Of a stretch of 64,000 nucleotides of DNA, positions 12,869-26,866 are shown piece by piece. The stretch is from Acidobacteriota bacterium (GTDB lineage: Bacteria > Acidobacteriota > Blastocatellia > RBC074): contig JADJXM010000007.1 of NCBI GenBank assembly GCA_016715865.1, positions 258,001 to 322,000 of the forward strand. Reading direction: 5' to 3'. How positions within the stretch are numbered: the first letter of the stretch is position 1; each line of letters begins with the position of its first letter. The notes below the pieces were generated by a model. The model was not told the origin of the DNA, did not search any database, and saw only the letters and a program-made list of their open reading frames with translations. The translations under genes and the position numbers were made by a program.

Positions 12869-14137
12869 ATGCGGATTCATCTTCAATACGGCAGAGACGG
12901 GCTCGAGGTCGACATCCCATCGAATAATGTGACGGTGCTGGCGCCGAAATTCATCGAGGGGCTGGCGGAAGAGGCCTCGGCCTTTCGAGATGCGCTGCGC
13001 AATCCAATCGAATCGGCGCCGCTTCGCAGCCTGATCGCAGCCGAAGATCGAGTGGCGATAGTCATTCCAGACATCACACGTCCGCTGCCTTCACACCGGC
13101 TGCTGCCCTGGCTGCTTGAAGAACTCGATCACGTTCCGGCCGATCAGATAGTCATCGTCAACGGGACCGGATCTCACCGCGTCAACACGCATGAAGAGCT
13201 GACAGGCATGGTCGGTACCGGGATTCTGGGCCGTTATCGCGTCATCAACCACAATTCTCACGATCCCGAAACGCTTAAATTCGCGGGCAAGACCCGTGAC
13301 GGGCGTGACGTTTACTTCAACAAGGAATACGTCGAAGCTGACCGGCGAATCGTACTGGGGTTTATCGAACCACATCTGATGGCGGGCTTTTCGGGAGGTT
13401 ACAAAGGGATCTTTCCGGCTGTCGCTGATATCAATTCGATCATGCACTATCACCGGTCGGAGGTGGTTGGCAATGACCTGAGCACCTGGGGACGACTGGA
13501 AAACAATCCGACGCAGGAACAGGTGCGTTTCAACGGTTCGCTGCTGCCTGTCGATTTCTGCATCAACGTAACGCTCAACCGGCAGCGACAAATCACCGGA
13601 TTCTTTTGCGGCGATGTGATCGCCGCACATACACGCGGCTGCGAATTTTCGAAATCGACCGTCATGACGCCTTGCCCAACGCCTTTTCCGATTATCGTCA
13701 CGACCAACAGCGGATACCCTCTGGACCAGAATCTCTACCAGGCGGTCAAGGGGATGTCGGCCGCGGCCCAGGTCATTGCCCGGGATGGGCTGATCATCAC
13801 GGCGGCGAAATGCAACGATGGATTTCCAGAACACGGCAATTTCAAAAAGCTGCTCTTCGATCATCCGTCCCCGCAGGCACTGCTCGACACGATACTGGCT
13901 CCCGGCTTTTCGCTATACGATCAATGGGAGGCCCAGTTGCTGGCCATGATCCAGCTCAAATCCCGCGTCGCCCTGGTGAGCGATATCCCGGAGCAGGATG
14001 TCCGCCGCGCATATATCGAACCGGTGGGCGATATCGGCGCACGGATCGCAGAAGAGCTTAACCGAATCGGGCAGGATGCACCAATCGCTGTCATGCCCGA
14101 AGGGCCAATGACAATACCCTATATCAGTTTCCAGTAG
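12869..14137 (+). CDS. larA: LarA-type nickel-pincer racemase homologue
   Basis: This is a 422-residue protein of the LarA/DUF2088 family, whose founder is lactate racemase with a nickel-pincer nucleotide. The residues known to matter in the Lactobacillus enzyme appear in register: D68 and R71 (PDITRP), H103 (NGTGSHR), H169 and K179 (EPHLMAGFSGGYKG). K179 would anchor the cofactor thioamide. Many family members racemise other 2-hydroxy acids, so lactate is not certain. The maturation genes larB, larC and larE are not in the window. The last codons (ISFQ, stop TAG at 14135) run into a tttccag heptamer repeat, so the native C-terminus may have been altered. Confidence 0.8.
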   Translation: MRIHLQYGRDGLEVDIPSNNVTVLAPKFIEGLAEEASAFRDALRNPIESAPLRSLIAAEDRVAIVIPDITRPLPSHRLLPWLLEELDHVPADQIVIVNGTGSHRVNTHEELTGMVGTGILGRYRVINHNSHDPETLKFAGKTRDGRDVYFNKEYVEADRRIVLGFIEPHLMAGFSGGYKGIFPAVADINSIMHYHRSEVVGNDLSTWGRLENNPTQEQVRFNGSLLPVDFCINVTLNRQRQITGFFCGDVIAAHTRGCEFSKSTVMTPCPTPFPIIVTTNSGYPLDQNLYQAVKGMSAAAQVIARDGLIITAAKCNDGFPEHGNFKKLLFDHPSPQALLDTILAPGFSLYDQWEAQLLAMIQLKSRVALVSDIPEQDVRRAYIEPVGDIGARIAEELNRIGQDAPIAVMPEGPMTIPYISFQ

Positions 14138-14270
14138 AGGAAGTTTCCAGTTTCCAGCAATGAGTTTTAGTAGTTGTATATTAAATTTGCAACCATATGA
14201 TCTGTGTTGTTTTTGAAGTCTGGAAACTCCTACAACTGGAAACTGAAAACTTCTTCTACTGGAAACTATT
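14125..14270. repeat. Inverted tttccag/ctggaaa heptamer repeat
   Basis: Heptamers tttccag run at 14128-14157 and their complements ctggaaa at 14220-14266, about 60 bases apart, forming an inverted pair. The left side encodes the last residues and stop of the LarA homologue; the right side reaches almost to the start of the next gene. Confidence 0.75.
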
Positions 14271-14274
14271 AACA

Positions 14275-15507
14275 ATGTCACAACAACAATCACTACTGAC
14301 ACAAATCCGCGCCCAATTTCCGGCGCTCGAGAGAACTCATAACGATTATCCCGTGGCCTATTTCGACGGCCCCGGCGGGACACAGGTTCCGCGTGCGGTG
14401 GTCGAGGCGATGAACGATTATCTCTACCACCACAACGCGAATACGCATTGGGCCTATCCGACCAGCGCCGAGACCGACAAACTGCTGGCTGAAGCGAGAG
14501 AGACATTAGCGGATTTCTTCAACTGCCGGGCCGACGAAGTTTCGTTCGGAGCCAACATGACTACGATCACTTTTCATGTCTCACGAGCGCTCGGCCGGCG
14601 GCTCAATCCGGGAGACGAGATCGTCGTGACCGAGCTGGATCATCACGCCAATGTCGATCCGTGGTATGAGATGGCGAAGGAACGGGGACTGACGGTTCGA
14701 AAAGTCCGACTGCTGACCGAAACGGGACAGCTCGACTGGGCCGATTTCGAAGCGGCGATCAACAGGAACACCAAAATCGTCGCACTCGGAGCCGCCTCGA
14801 ACGCTCTGGGCACGATCAATGATATTCAGCGGGCCGCGCGAATGGCTCACGATGCCGGAGCATTGATCTACGTCGACGCAGTGCATTACGCAGCTCACGC
14901 GCTGGTCGATGTGCGCGATCTGGAGTGCGATTTCCTCGCCTGCTCAGCATACAAATTTTACGGTCCGCACATCGGCGTGCTCTACGGCAGGCACGAACTG
15001 CTTGAATCCCTCGATGTTCCCAAGCTGGCGCCTTCTCCGAATGAAGCTCCCGACCGCCTCGAAACAGGAACGCAAAATCATGAAGGCATAGTCGGCGCGG
15101 CTGCGGCAGTCAATTTCCTCGCCTCACTCGGCGAAGGAGCCACGCGAAGGCAGAAACTCCAGAACTCGTTCGCCACACTCCATGCACGCGGGGACGATCT
15201 GATCAGGCGGTTGTGGAACGGGTTGCGGGCGATCGATGGAGTGACTGTTTTCGGGCCCGATCCGGACGAGCCGCGAACTCCTACCATCTCGTTTGCGGTC
15301 AAGAATATCCCGGCTGAGACCGTGACAGTCGAACTGGTCAAACGCGGAGTCTTCACCTCGCACGGGGATTTTTATGCGATGACTGTGGCTGAAAAACTGG
15401 GTAAGGCCGAGCAGGGACTGGTTCGCGCCGGCTGCTCGTGCTATACCAGCGAAGAAGAGGTCGATCGCCTTGTCGAGGGTGTCCGCGAAATCGCTGAGAC
15501 AAAATAA
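14275..15507 (+). CDS. Cysteine desulfurase-like aminotransferase class V protein
   Basis: This is a 410-residue, fold-type I PLP enzyme of the SufS/Csd-like group. The cofactor lysine is in ACSAYKFYGPHIGVLYG. Other landmarks are FDGPGGTQVPRAV near the start, the VTELDHHANVDPW segment, VDAVHYAAHALVDV with the PLP-stacking histidine region, and GCSCYTSEEEVDRL near the end, placing a cysteine where the catalytic loop or C-terminus of such proteins lies. I start at ATG 14275; the 26 in-frame residues before it (ending FFYWKLLT) are translated heptamer repeat. No iron-sulfur scaffold genes are adjacent, so the role in sulfur transfer is uncertain. Confidence 0.82.
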   Translation: MSQQQSLLTQIRAQFPALERTHNDYPVAYFDGPGGTQVPRAVVEAMNDYLYHHNANTHWAYPTSAETDKLLAEARETLADFFNCRADEVSFGANMTTITFHVSRALGRRLNPGDEIVVTELDHHANVDPWYEMAKERGLTVRKVRLLTETGQLDWADFEAAINRNTKIVALGAASNALGTINDIQRAARMAHDAGALIYVDAVHYAAHALVDVRDLECDFLACSAYKFYGPHIGVLYGRHELLESLDVPKLAPSPNEAPDRLETGTQNHEGIVGAAAAVNFLASLGEGATRRQKLQNSFATLHARGDDLIRRLWNGLRAIDGVTVFGPDPDEPRTPTISFAVKNIPAETVTVELVKRGVFTSHGDFYAMTVAEKLGKAEQGLVRAGCSCYTSEEEVDRLVEGVREIAETK

Positions 15508-15520
15508 TCGCACCATCCTG

Positions 15521-15654
15521 CCGGAGCGCGGACGTCCACGTCCGCATGTCTGAGTCGATTGCGTATTAAGGAGATCATGCGGACGTGGACGTCCGCATGT
15601 CTGAGTCGATTGCGTTTTAAGGAGATCATGCGGACGTGGACGTCCGCGCTCCGG
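15521..15654. repeat. GGAGCGC palindrome with three nested gcggacgt copies
   Basis: Outer arms at 15521-15548 and 15627-15654 are perfect 28-base reverse complements with CCGGAGCGC ends. Inside, a unit with period 51 (gtctgagtcgattgcgt...cgtccgc at 15548 and again at 15599) is present twice, with one base difference (gtattaag/gttttaag). Each copy contains the palindrome gcggacgtggacgtccgc. It sits between the convergent desulfurase-like and tex genes and looks like an element that has duplicated its inner part in place. Confidence 0.8.
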
Positions 15655-15659
15655 CGGGA

Positions 15660-17993
<2,334 letters not shown>

Positions 17994-18101
17994 TGCGAAG
18001 ATACTCCTTAGGGAAACACTTTGTAGGATTGCTGAACGAACGGCGCATAGTGCCACGAAACCGGTGGACTCGCAACCGGAACGCCGGCCGGCATTCTATA
18101 A

Positions 18102-18803
18102 TCACTCAAACAGACCCGTCTTCTCCTGCCGCAACTCATTGCTGGCGTGCCATTCAACCCAGCGGACGCGCCCGTCTCGGATCGCATCACGAACCAGACG
18201 CTCCCTCCGGCTTAATGCCGACACACCGGTCTTGATCTCGACGAAGACCACATTTCGTATCTGATTCTCTTCCTCTTCATTCAGTCCGTCGAAGATGACG
18301 AAATCGACAGGGCTGCCGATGAATCGGACATCCTTCGGGTTGTAATCGAAATTCGGCAGGTAGGGGACCAGGTGCTCTGTCACCTTGCCGAGCGTGACAG
18401 CCTGCGAGCGCATGACTGCATCCTGCCGGATCAGCTTCTCCTGTTCGTGCTTCCATTCGATGAGCTGCGAGGTCGCTTCGCGGGCGGCTATATCCCGCTG
18501 TTCGCGGCGGATGGTTTCGAGTTCGGACTCGGTCCAGCCCTTGAACATATCGTGGGCCTTAAGCAGAGCCTCTTTCTGTGCCATAGCCAGAATCGCCTCG
18601 ACCTCACGATCACGCCATTCCTCGAATCGATGCAATACCTTCTCTTGCATCTCCATCTCGGCGCGACGCCGCCAGAGTTCAAAATCCTCCTGCACGATCA
18701 GAGGCACCTGGGCCTTGAGCGATGCATAACGATAGATCAGGACAATAATCGCAATGACAGCGATCAGCAGCAGCGACGACAGGATGAAGGGGATGAGTTC
18801 CAT
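18102..18803 (-). CDS. Membrane-anchored Holliday junction resolvase-related nuclease-fold protein
   Basis: This is a 233-residue protein. Residues 1-25 are a single membrane helix (LIPFILSSLLLIAVIAIIV). Residues about 40-135 are strongly charged and predicted coiled coil. The C-terminal part carries a PD-(D/E)XK pattern: VDFVIFDGLNEEE followed by VVFVEIKTG. This matches the family described as endonucleases related to archaeal Holliday junction resolvase (PF10107). The acidic residue and the ExK motif are both present, so it may be active. The membrane anchor argues against a simple recombination role; the substrate is unknown. It lies 109 bases upstream of the tex start. Confidence 0.72.
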   Translation of the reverse strand: MELIPFILSSLLLIAVIAIIVLIYRYASLKAQVPLIVQEDFELWRRRAEMEMQEKVLHRFEEWRDREVEAILAMAQKEALLKAHDMFKGWTESELETIRREQRDIAAREATSQLIEWKHEQEKLIRQDAVMRSQAVTLGKVTEHLVPYLPNFDYNPKDVRFIGSPVDFVIFDGLNEEEENQIRNVVFVEIKTGVSALSRRERLVRDAIRDGRVRWVEWHASNELRQEKTGLFE

Positions 18804-18820
18804 ATTATCTGGTGAGCTTC

Positions 18821-18899
18821 TTTACTCACCACAGAGGCACAGAGAACACAGAGAAAGCTTCCTTGCTCTCTGTGTTCTCTGTGCCTTGTGGTGAGTAAA
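18821..18899. repeat. CTCTGTG-family inverted repeat
   Basis: Arms at 18821-18854 and 18867-18899 are inverted copies with a single bulge (cagaggc against gccttg). The sequence tctctgtgttctctgtg relates it to the perfect palindrome at 8708-8781. It fills the gap between the nuclease-like gene and the cytochrome P450 remnant. Confidence 0.78.
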
Positions 18900-18918
18900 C
18901 CAATTCTATAAAGTCAAA

Positions 18919-20266
18919 TTACCGGCGTTCGATCGTCATGCGCATGCCATGCCGGGGGCGGAGCGTAACGGTCGGTTCAAGTTCGACCGGATGGCCGGAA
19001 ACCATGCGCATTCTCCACCGCCGGGCCACGGCCGCCAGGACGAGCACGCCCTCCATCCAGGCGAACTGCTCGCCGATACACAGGCGCGGGCCGCCGCCGA
19101 ACGGGAAATATGAAAACTGCGGCCGCTTCTCCTTCTCAGCCGGCGTCCATCGTTCGGGATCGAATCTGAGCGGATCGGAGAAATAGTTCGGATTGCGGTG
19201 CACGATGTACTGGCTCATAAGCAGGATCGATCGAGCCGGAGCGACGTAATCTCCTATTCTATAATCACTGAGCGCCCGGCGACCGATGATCCACGCAGGC
19301 GGATAGAGCCGCATTGATTCGGCGAAGACCATTTCAGTGTAACGCAATGCCGGATAGTCTTCGAAGCCTGGGGACCGCCCGCCAAGCACCCGGTCTATCT
19401 CTTCGTGAAACTTCGCTTCGACAACCGGATTTTGAGAGAGAAGATACCATGTCCAGGTCAGCGCGTTGGCTGTGGTTTCATGCCCGGCCAGGAAGATCGT
19501 CATCGATTCGTCGCGCAGCTGCACATCGGTCATGCCCTTGCCATCGCCCTCGTCGTCACGGGCCTGAATGAGCATCGATAGCAGATCGCCGCGATCGTGT
19601 CCGCTCTTCCTCCGCTCGTCGATCATCCGGTAGATCGTCGCATCGAGCCTCTGCCTGGCTTTATTGAAGCGCCGCGTAGCGGGAAGCGGCAGGCGTTCGA
19701 GATACTGCGAGAATGGCAGCGTCAGCCGGTTGAAGAGCTTCATCGCATCGCTCAAGGCATCGCCGATCTCGTCGGCTTCACCTCCGACATCGGCATCGAA
19801 GAGCGTTTTGCCGGCAATGGCCAGCGTCAACCCTCATCATCTCACGTGAAACATCCAGTTCCTGGCCGTCGTTCCAGTTCTCGCTCATTCGATTGGCATA
19901 ATCGACCATCGTCGCTGCATATCCGCCGATGCGCTGGCGATGAAATGCCGGCTGCACCAGTCGCCGCTGCCGCAAGTGGAATTCGCCCTCACTGGTCAAA
20001 AGGCCTTCTCCAAGCAGCCGCTTGGCCCGCTGCAATCCTTCGCCTTTCATGAAATTCCTGTTGTGGGTGATCAGAATATCGCGGATGTAATCGGGATTGG
20101 AGACCAGAAAAACAGGCTGCGGGCCGAGTTTGAAATAAACCACCTCACCGTATCGTTCAGGAAGACTGGTCAAAAATCCCAGCCGGTCCCGTCGAATCGC
20201 AAGCAGATTCTCCAACGGGAAACGCTGTCTCGGCCCGGGAGGCAGTTTGGGTGCAGCTATCGGCAT
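18919..20266 (-). pseudogene. Cytochrome P450, frameshifted
   Basis: This is a P450 monooxygenase split by one frameshift. The 5' part (20266 down to about 19834) covers the PPGPRQRFP start and the C-helix region GEFHLRQRRLVQPAFHRQR. The 3' part (19830 down to 18919) has the I-helix AGHETTANAL, the ExxR motif (ESMRLYP), FDPERW and the heme loop FPFGGGPRLCIGEQF with the cysteine ligand. The protein runs DVSREMMR in one frame and LTLAIAGKTLF in the other. Deleting one C from CCC at 19831-19833 joins them into about 448 residues, a normal length. No stop or other damage is seen, so a sequencing error is as likely as a real mutation. Redox partners are not nearby. Confidence 0.85.
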
Positions 20267-20329
20267 GTGACTCCTGATTTCATTTAACAGTAAAATCTCT
20301 GCAATCTTTGCAGGCTTTGCGATTAAATT

Positions 20330-21385
<1,056 letters not shown>

Positions 21386-21388
21386 CTC

Positions 21389-22500
21389 TCAGGCCTCCCT
21401 CGTCGAAACGGAAACAGCAGGAAATCGACGATAGCGGTAATAAGCCGCGCAGGCCCCCTCGTTCGAGACCATCGTCGCTCCGAGCGGATGCTCGGGTGTG
21501 CAGATATTCCCGAATGCCGGGCACTCGTTCGGCTTTTTGATTCCCTGCAGCACCAGTCCGCTGATGCAGTCGCTCGATTCCTCTGCTGTATAACCTTCGA
21601 CTCCGAACCGCATCTCGGCATCGAATTGCCGGTAAGGTTCGCTCAGTGCAAGTCCACTCTGAGGTATCTCACCGACTCCGCGCCACTTACGATGTGTGAT
21701 CTGAAAGACCTCGCTGATCAGCTTTCGCGCCGGATCGTTCCCTTCCCGACGGACCATTCGCGTGTATTGATTCTCGACCTCGGCGCGCCCTTCCTCCAAC
21801 TGCCTGATACACATATAAACACCCTGCAGGATATCGAGCGGCTCGAATCCGGTCACAACGATCGGGACCCTGTATTTCACAGCAATCGGCTCATATTCGG
21901 TGTAACCCATGACTGTACAGACGTGACCGGCGGCCAGGAACCCCTGAACGCGATTGTGCGTCGATGAGAGAATCGCCTCCATTGCCGGCGGCACCAGCAC
22001 ATGTGAGACGAGCACTGAGAAATTGGTTATACCCTGTTGCGACGCCTGATAAACCGCCATGGCGTTAGCCGGCGCGGTTGTTTCGAAGCCGACAGCGAAA
22101 AAAACGACCTGTTTATCAGGGTTTTCGCGCGCGATCTTGAGGCAATCGAGCGGAGAGTAGACTATCCGGACGTCTCCGCCCGCAGCCTTGACCATAAAGA
22201 GATCCTTCTCTGAGCCGGGGACGCGCAGCATGTCACCGAAAGAGCAGAAGATGACTCCCGGACGAGAAGCTATAGTGATCGCTTTGTCGATCAACTCGAG
22301 CGGAGTGACGCAGACCGGACAGCCGGGTCCGTGGACCAGCGTGATCTCCTTCGGCAGCAGTTCATCGACTCCGAATTTGATGATCGCATGAGTCTGCCCG
22401 CCGCAGACCTCCATGAGCGTCCATGGCCGCGTTGTCAATCGCGCGATTGCCTGAGCGTATTGAGAAGCAGCCTGCGGATCGCGATATTCATCGATGTACT

Positions 22501-22504
<4 letters not shown>
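21389..22504 (-). CDS. hypD: Hydrogenase maturation protein HypD
   Basis: This is a 371-residue HypD, the iron-sulfur protein that with HypC forms the scaffold on which Fe(CN)2CO is built. Conserved signatures are MEVCGGQTHAIIKFGVDELL, HGPGCPVCVTP, FFAVGFETTAPANA and VAGHVC-like AAGHVCTVMGYTEYEP. The C-terminal cluster ligands appear in EGACAAYYRYRR and in the CPAFGNICTPEHPLGA stretch. Its ATG overlaps the hypC stop (ATGA), so the two partners are translationally coupled. Confidence 0.96.
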
Positions 22505-22755
<251 letters not shown>

Positions 22756-22770
22756 TGTAGAGCCCCCTAA

Positions 22771-22926
22771 GAAGTAGTTTCCAGTTTCAAGTTTCCAGTT
22801 TCCGGCATTCTGGTAAGCGCAAGTTTATTCCGATGAGCTAGATTGCGGTTGAAAGCGAAGCGTGGAGAAGCGACTGGAACCTGGAGACTGGAAACTGGAA
22901 ACTTGATCCGAAGACTGGAAACTTCT
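22771..22926. repeat. Inverted tttccag/ctggaaa heptamer repeat at the hypF 3' end
   Basis: Heptamers tttccag and tttcaag run at 22777-22803, and ctggaaa/ctggaac/ctggaga units run at 22872-22926. The second block lies inside the hypF reading frame and encodes its last 30 or so residues. The pair sits between hypF and hypC of one operon, so it cannot be a strong terminator. Confidence 0.75.
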
Positions 22927-25218
22927 TGTTGCCGCTACAGCTTGCCCGAAAGCGATCCCGCCGTCATTCGGAGGAACCCGCTGGTGCCAGTATGGGGTGA
23001 AACCGCTTTCTCGCAATCTCACGATAGCCCGTTCAGTCAGATATTTGTTCTGGAAGCAGCCGCCCGAAAGTGCCACGGTCTCAATGCTGACGCGCAAAGC
23101 GATTTTCACTATTGCTTCGACCATCGAGTTGTGAAATTTCGCAGCAAGCAGCTCATGAGTGATTCCGGTCCTCACATCATGGATCAGGCCATTGATCATC
23201 GGTTCCCAGTCGATAACCATCAGTCCATTTTCTACCATTTCGACAGGGTAGAATTGATCTGTCACACAATCGCCTATCGCGAACTCCAAAGCCATTGCGG
23301 CCTGTCCCTCGAATCTGACACGCTGGTGAAGGCCGATGATCGAGGCCGCCGCATCGAATATGCGACCGGCGCTCGAAGTCACCGGCGAGTTAACCTTCTT
23401 TTCCAGGATTTGCCTCAATATGCCGAGTTCCCTCGATTTAAACGCCGCAACGGGCATCAGGTCGGACATCTGGAAGAGATCGGCTCCGAAGATTTCGTAT
23501 AGAATTCCAAGCGCGATGCGACGAGGTTCGCGCACGGCCGCGTCTCCGCCGGGCAGCGAAAATGTGCGAAAGTGTGCAACACGATCGAAGTCGTCATCGT
23601 CAAGACGCAGGAACTCGCCACCCCAGATCGTTCCGTCGGGTCCGTAGCCCGTCCCGTCCCATGCGACACCGAGCGCACATCCCAGGACCTCGTTCTCGGC
23701 CAGGCATCCCATGACGTGCGCGAAATGATGCTGGACCAGCCTGACATCAGAGAAATTACCCCTCGCGAAGCGCGTTGAGAGGTAATCGGGGTGCATGTCG
23801 CAGGCAACCAGTTTTGGCTGCGTATCATACAGGTCCTCAAAAGTCTCGATGACGTGCTGAAACGCCTCGAACGCCTGCGGGGTCTCGAGATCACCGATAT
23901 GCTGGCTGATAAACACTTCCTGCCCTGTGACCAGGGCAATATTGTTCTTGAGATGCGCCCCTGTCGCCAGCAGCACGGGGTGTTCGTTTGCGGGCTTCAG
24001 ATGGAGAGGCAGCGGAGCGTATCCGCGTGCGCGGCGGAGAACCATTTCGCGTCCAGCCATAACGCGCGCGATCGAATCATCGACATGGCGGACTATCGCT
24101 CGATCATGTACAAGAAACAGATCGGCAATTCCTTTCAGTCGATCCAGGGCTTCAACTTCATCGATGCAGATCGGCTCGTCCGAAATGTTGCCGCTGGTTG
24201 CGACGACGGGAAAGCCCAGTTCAGCCATCAAAATGTGATGCAGCGGCATACAGGGCAGCATGACTCCCAGATACGGGTTTCCCGGAGCGATCGCCTCAGA
24301 GATCGAACTCCCAGGTTTCCGTTTGAGCAGCACGATCGGCGCTTCCGGCGAAAGGAGCAATCGACGCTCGAAGCTCGACACCTCACAATCCCTCTCGACA
24401 GAGCCGATCGAGGGATACAACAACGCGAAGGGTTTCTCCTCACGATGCTTTCGGCGGCGAAGTTCGCCAACGGCTTCATCGTTCCCCGCATCAACCATGA
24501 GATGAAATCCGCCCAGCCCCTTGACTGCCACGATCAATCCCTTGCGCAGAGCCCTGACCGAAGCGCTCAGTGCCTCGTCCCGCTCGTCCATGACCCTCCC
24601 TGTCCCATCCCAAAGCGCGATCTGCGGTCCGCACTCAGGGCATGCGTTGGGTTGAGCATGAAACCGGCGATCGAGCGGATCGTGGTACTCGCGGTCGCAT
24701 TTCGTGCACATCGCAAATCGTTTCATGCTGGTCGCCGGCCGGTCATAGGGCAAGTTTTCGATGATTGTGAACCTGGGTCCGCAATTCGTGCAGTTGGTGA
24801 AGGGGTATCGATACCGGCGATTGGAAGGACTGAAGACCTCTTGCAGGCAATCGTGGCAGGTGGCGATGTCCGGTAGCACGAAAACCGTCTTCTCTCCGCT
24901 GTCGTCGCTCTGCCTGATCTCGAATGAATCAAATCCGACCGGATTCAAAAAGGATGATTCGAGGCTCTGGATCGAAGCTCTGGGAGGCTTTTCCGGATCA
25001 ATCCTCAGCAGGAAGGATTCCAGGGCTTCACGTGGCCCCTCGACTTCAATATTGACTCCCTGAGGAGAGTTGTTGACCCAGCCTTTTAATTCAAGTTCGG
25101 AAGCCAGGCGATAGACGAAGGGGCGAAATCCGACCCCCTGCACCGCTCCGCGAATCGCTGCTCGCAAACGTTGAAGATCGGTTTTCCCCGCTTTTACCTT
25201 CTCACTGGCCAGAATCAA
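22825..25218 (-). CDS. hypF: Carbamoyltransferase HypF
   Basis: This is a 797-residue HypF, which uses carbamoyl phosphate and ATP to carbamoylate HypE. Domain order is acylphosphatase (residues about 17-105, RGAVQGVGFRPFVYRLA), two zinc fingers (CHDC...CTNC and CTKC...CPEC, about 119-200), a YrdC-like domain (about 210-395) and a Kae1-like domain (HHFAHVMGCLAENEV, ALGVAWDGTGYGPDG). The normal end comes at PNDGGIAFGQAVAATR. The remaining tail, rich in Ser, Gln and Phe (SFQSSDQVSSFQSPG...), is translated heptamer repeat. The enzyme core is complete, so function is probably intact. Confidence 0.95.
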   Translation of the reverse strand: MILASEKVKAGKTDLQRLRAAIRGAVQGVGFRPFVYRLASELELKGWVNNSPQGVNIEVEGPREALESFLLRIDPEKPPRASIQSLESSFLNPVGFDSFEIRQSDDSGEKTVFVLPDIATCHDCLQEVFSPSNRRYRYPFTNCTNCGPRFTIIENLPYDRPATSMKRFAMCTKCDREYHDPLDRRFHAQPNACPECGPQIALWDGTGRVMDERDEALSASVRALRKGLIVAVKGLGGFHLMVDAGNDEAVGELRRRKHREEKPFALLYPSIGSVERDCEVSSFERRLLLSPEAPIVLLKRKPGSSISEAIAPGNPYLGVMLPCMPLHHILMAELGFPVVATSGNISDEPICIDEVEALDRLKGIADLFLVHDRAIVRHVDDSIARVMAGREMVLRRARGYAPLPLHLKPANEHPVLLATGAHLKNNIALVTGQEVFISQHIGDLETPQAFEAFQHVIETFEDLYDTQPKLVACDMHPDYLSTRFARGNFSDVRLVQHHFAHVMGCLAENEVLGCALGVAWDGTGYGPDGTIWGGEFLRLDDDDFDRVAHFRTFSLPGGDAAVREPRRIALGILYEIFGADLFQMSDLMPVAAFKSRELGILRQILEKKVNSPVTSSAGRIFDAAASIIGLHQRVRFEGQAAMALEFAIGDCVTDQFYPVEMVENGLMVIDWEPMINGLIHDVRTGITHELLAAKFHNSMVEAIVKIALRVSIETVALSGGCFQNKYLTERAIVRLRESGFTPYWHQRVPPNDGGIAFGQAVAATRSFQSSDQVSSFQSPGSSRFSTLRFQPQSSSSE

Positions 25219-25266
25219 TGGTTTATCTCCAACACTGGAACGTTAACGCCATGATGCCAGGTCAAT

Positions 25267-25950
<684 letters not shown>

Positions 25951-25969
25951 AAAATTCTCCTGCGCTCGC

Positions 25970-26030
25970 TGACGCTCGCGGTTCCGTGATGCTTGCGGTT
26001 CCGTGGCGCTCGCGGTTCCGTGATGCTCGC
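25970..26030. repeat. 17-bp tandem repeat between hypA and hypB
   Basis: Three full 17-base units (25970-25986, 25987-26003, 26004-26020) and a partial fourth unit, with consensus tgaYgctcgcggttccg. The units share the gctcgcggtt core of the inverted repeat at 745-831. The repeat separates hypA from hypB on their transcript and ends 19 bases before the hypB start. Confidence 0.8.
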
Positions 26031-26036
26031 CATGGT

Positions 26037-26377
26037 CTATTCCAGATCCAGATATTCTATCTCCATTTCCCGGCCGGAAGTGATCGAAAGTATGGCGCCG
26101 CAATTTGGACAGATCATCGTGAAATCATTGATGGAAATATCAACATCCGAACAGTTCGGACACTCGGCTCGAATCGGAACCGTCTCGATCTCGAGCTCTG
26201 CGTTTTCCGCCGGCGTGTTCACTCGCAAAACATCGAACGAAAATTCGAGCGCATCTTTGACCACTCCGCGAAATTCGCCGATCTTCAATTTGATCCTGTT
26301 GATCCGTTTCGAGCCATGCTTTCGCGCCTCGCCCTCAGCGATCTCGAGGATGCTCTGCATGATCGCCATTTCGTGCA

Positions 26378-26378
<1 letters not shown>
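26037..26378 (-). CDS. hypA: Hydrogenase nickel metallochaperone HypA
   Basis: This is a 113-residue HypA. The N-terminal MHE motif supplies the nickel site (His2), and two CPNC motifs (residues near 73 and 91) form the structural zinc site. The rest is a typical HypA fold (INRIKLKIGEFRGVVKDALEFSF). It overlaps the hyaD stop by one base and lies directly upstream of the 17-bp repeat and hypB. Confidence 0.95.

Positions 26379-26855
<477 letters not shown>

Positions 26856-26866
<11 letters not shown>

Noticed and set aside
14197..14274. N-terminal extension of the cysteine desulfurase-like protein
   Set aside because: The extra residues come from ctggaaa heptamers; the family N-terminus begins at 14275.
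15521..15654. CRISPR-like direct repeats
   Set aside because: Only two or three copies, each palindromic, with identical spacers and no cas genes; it is a palindromic repeat element.
23791..24876. 361-codon open frame opposite hypF
   Set aside because: It is a shadow of a well-conserved gene on the other strand, with no family resemblance or start signal.
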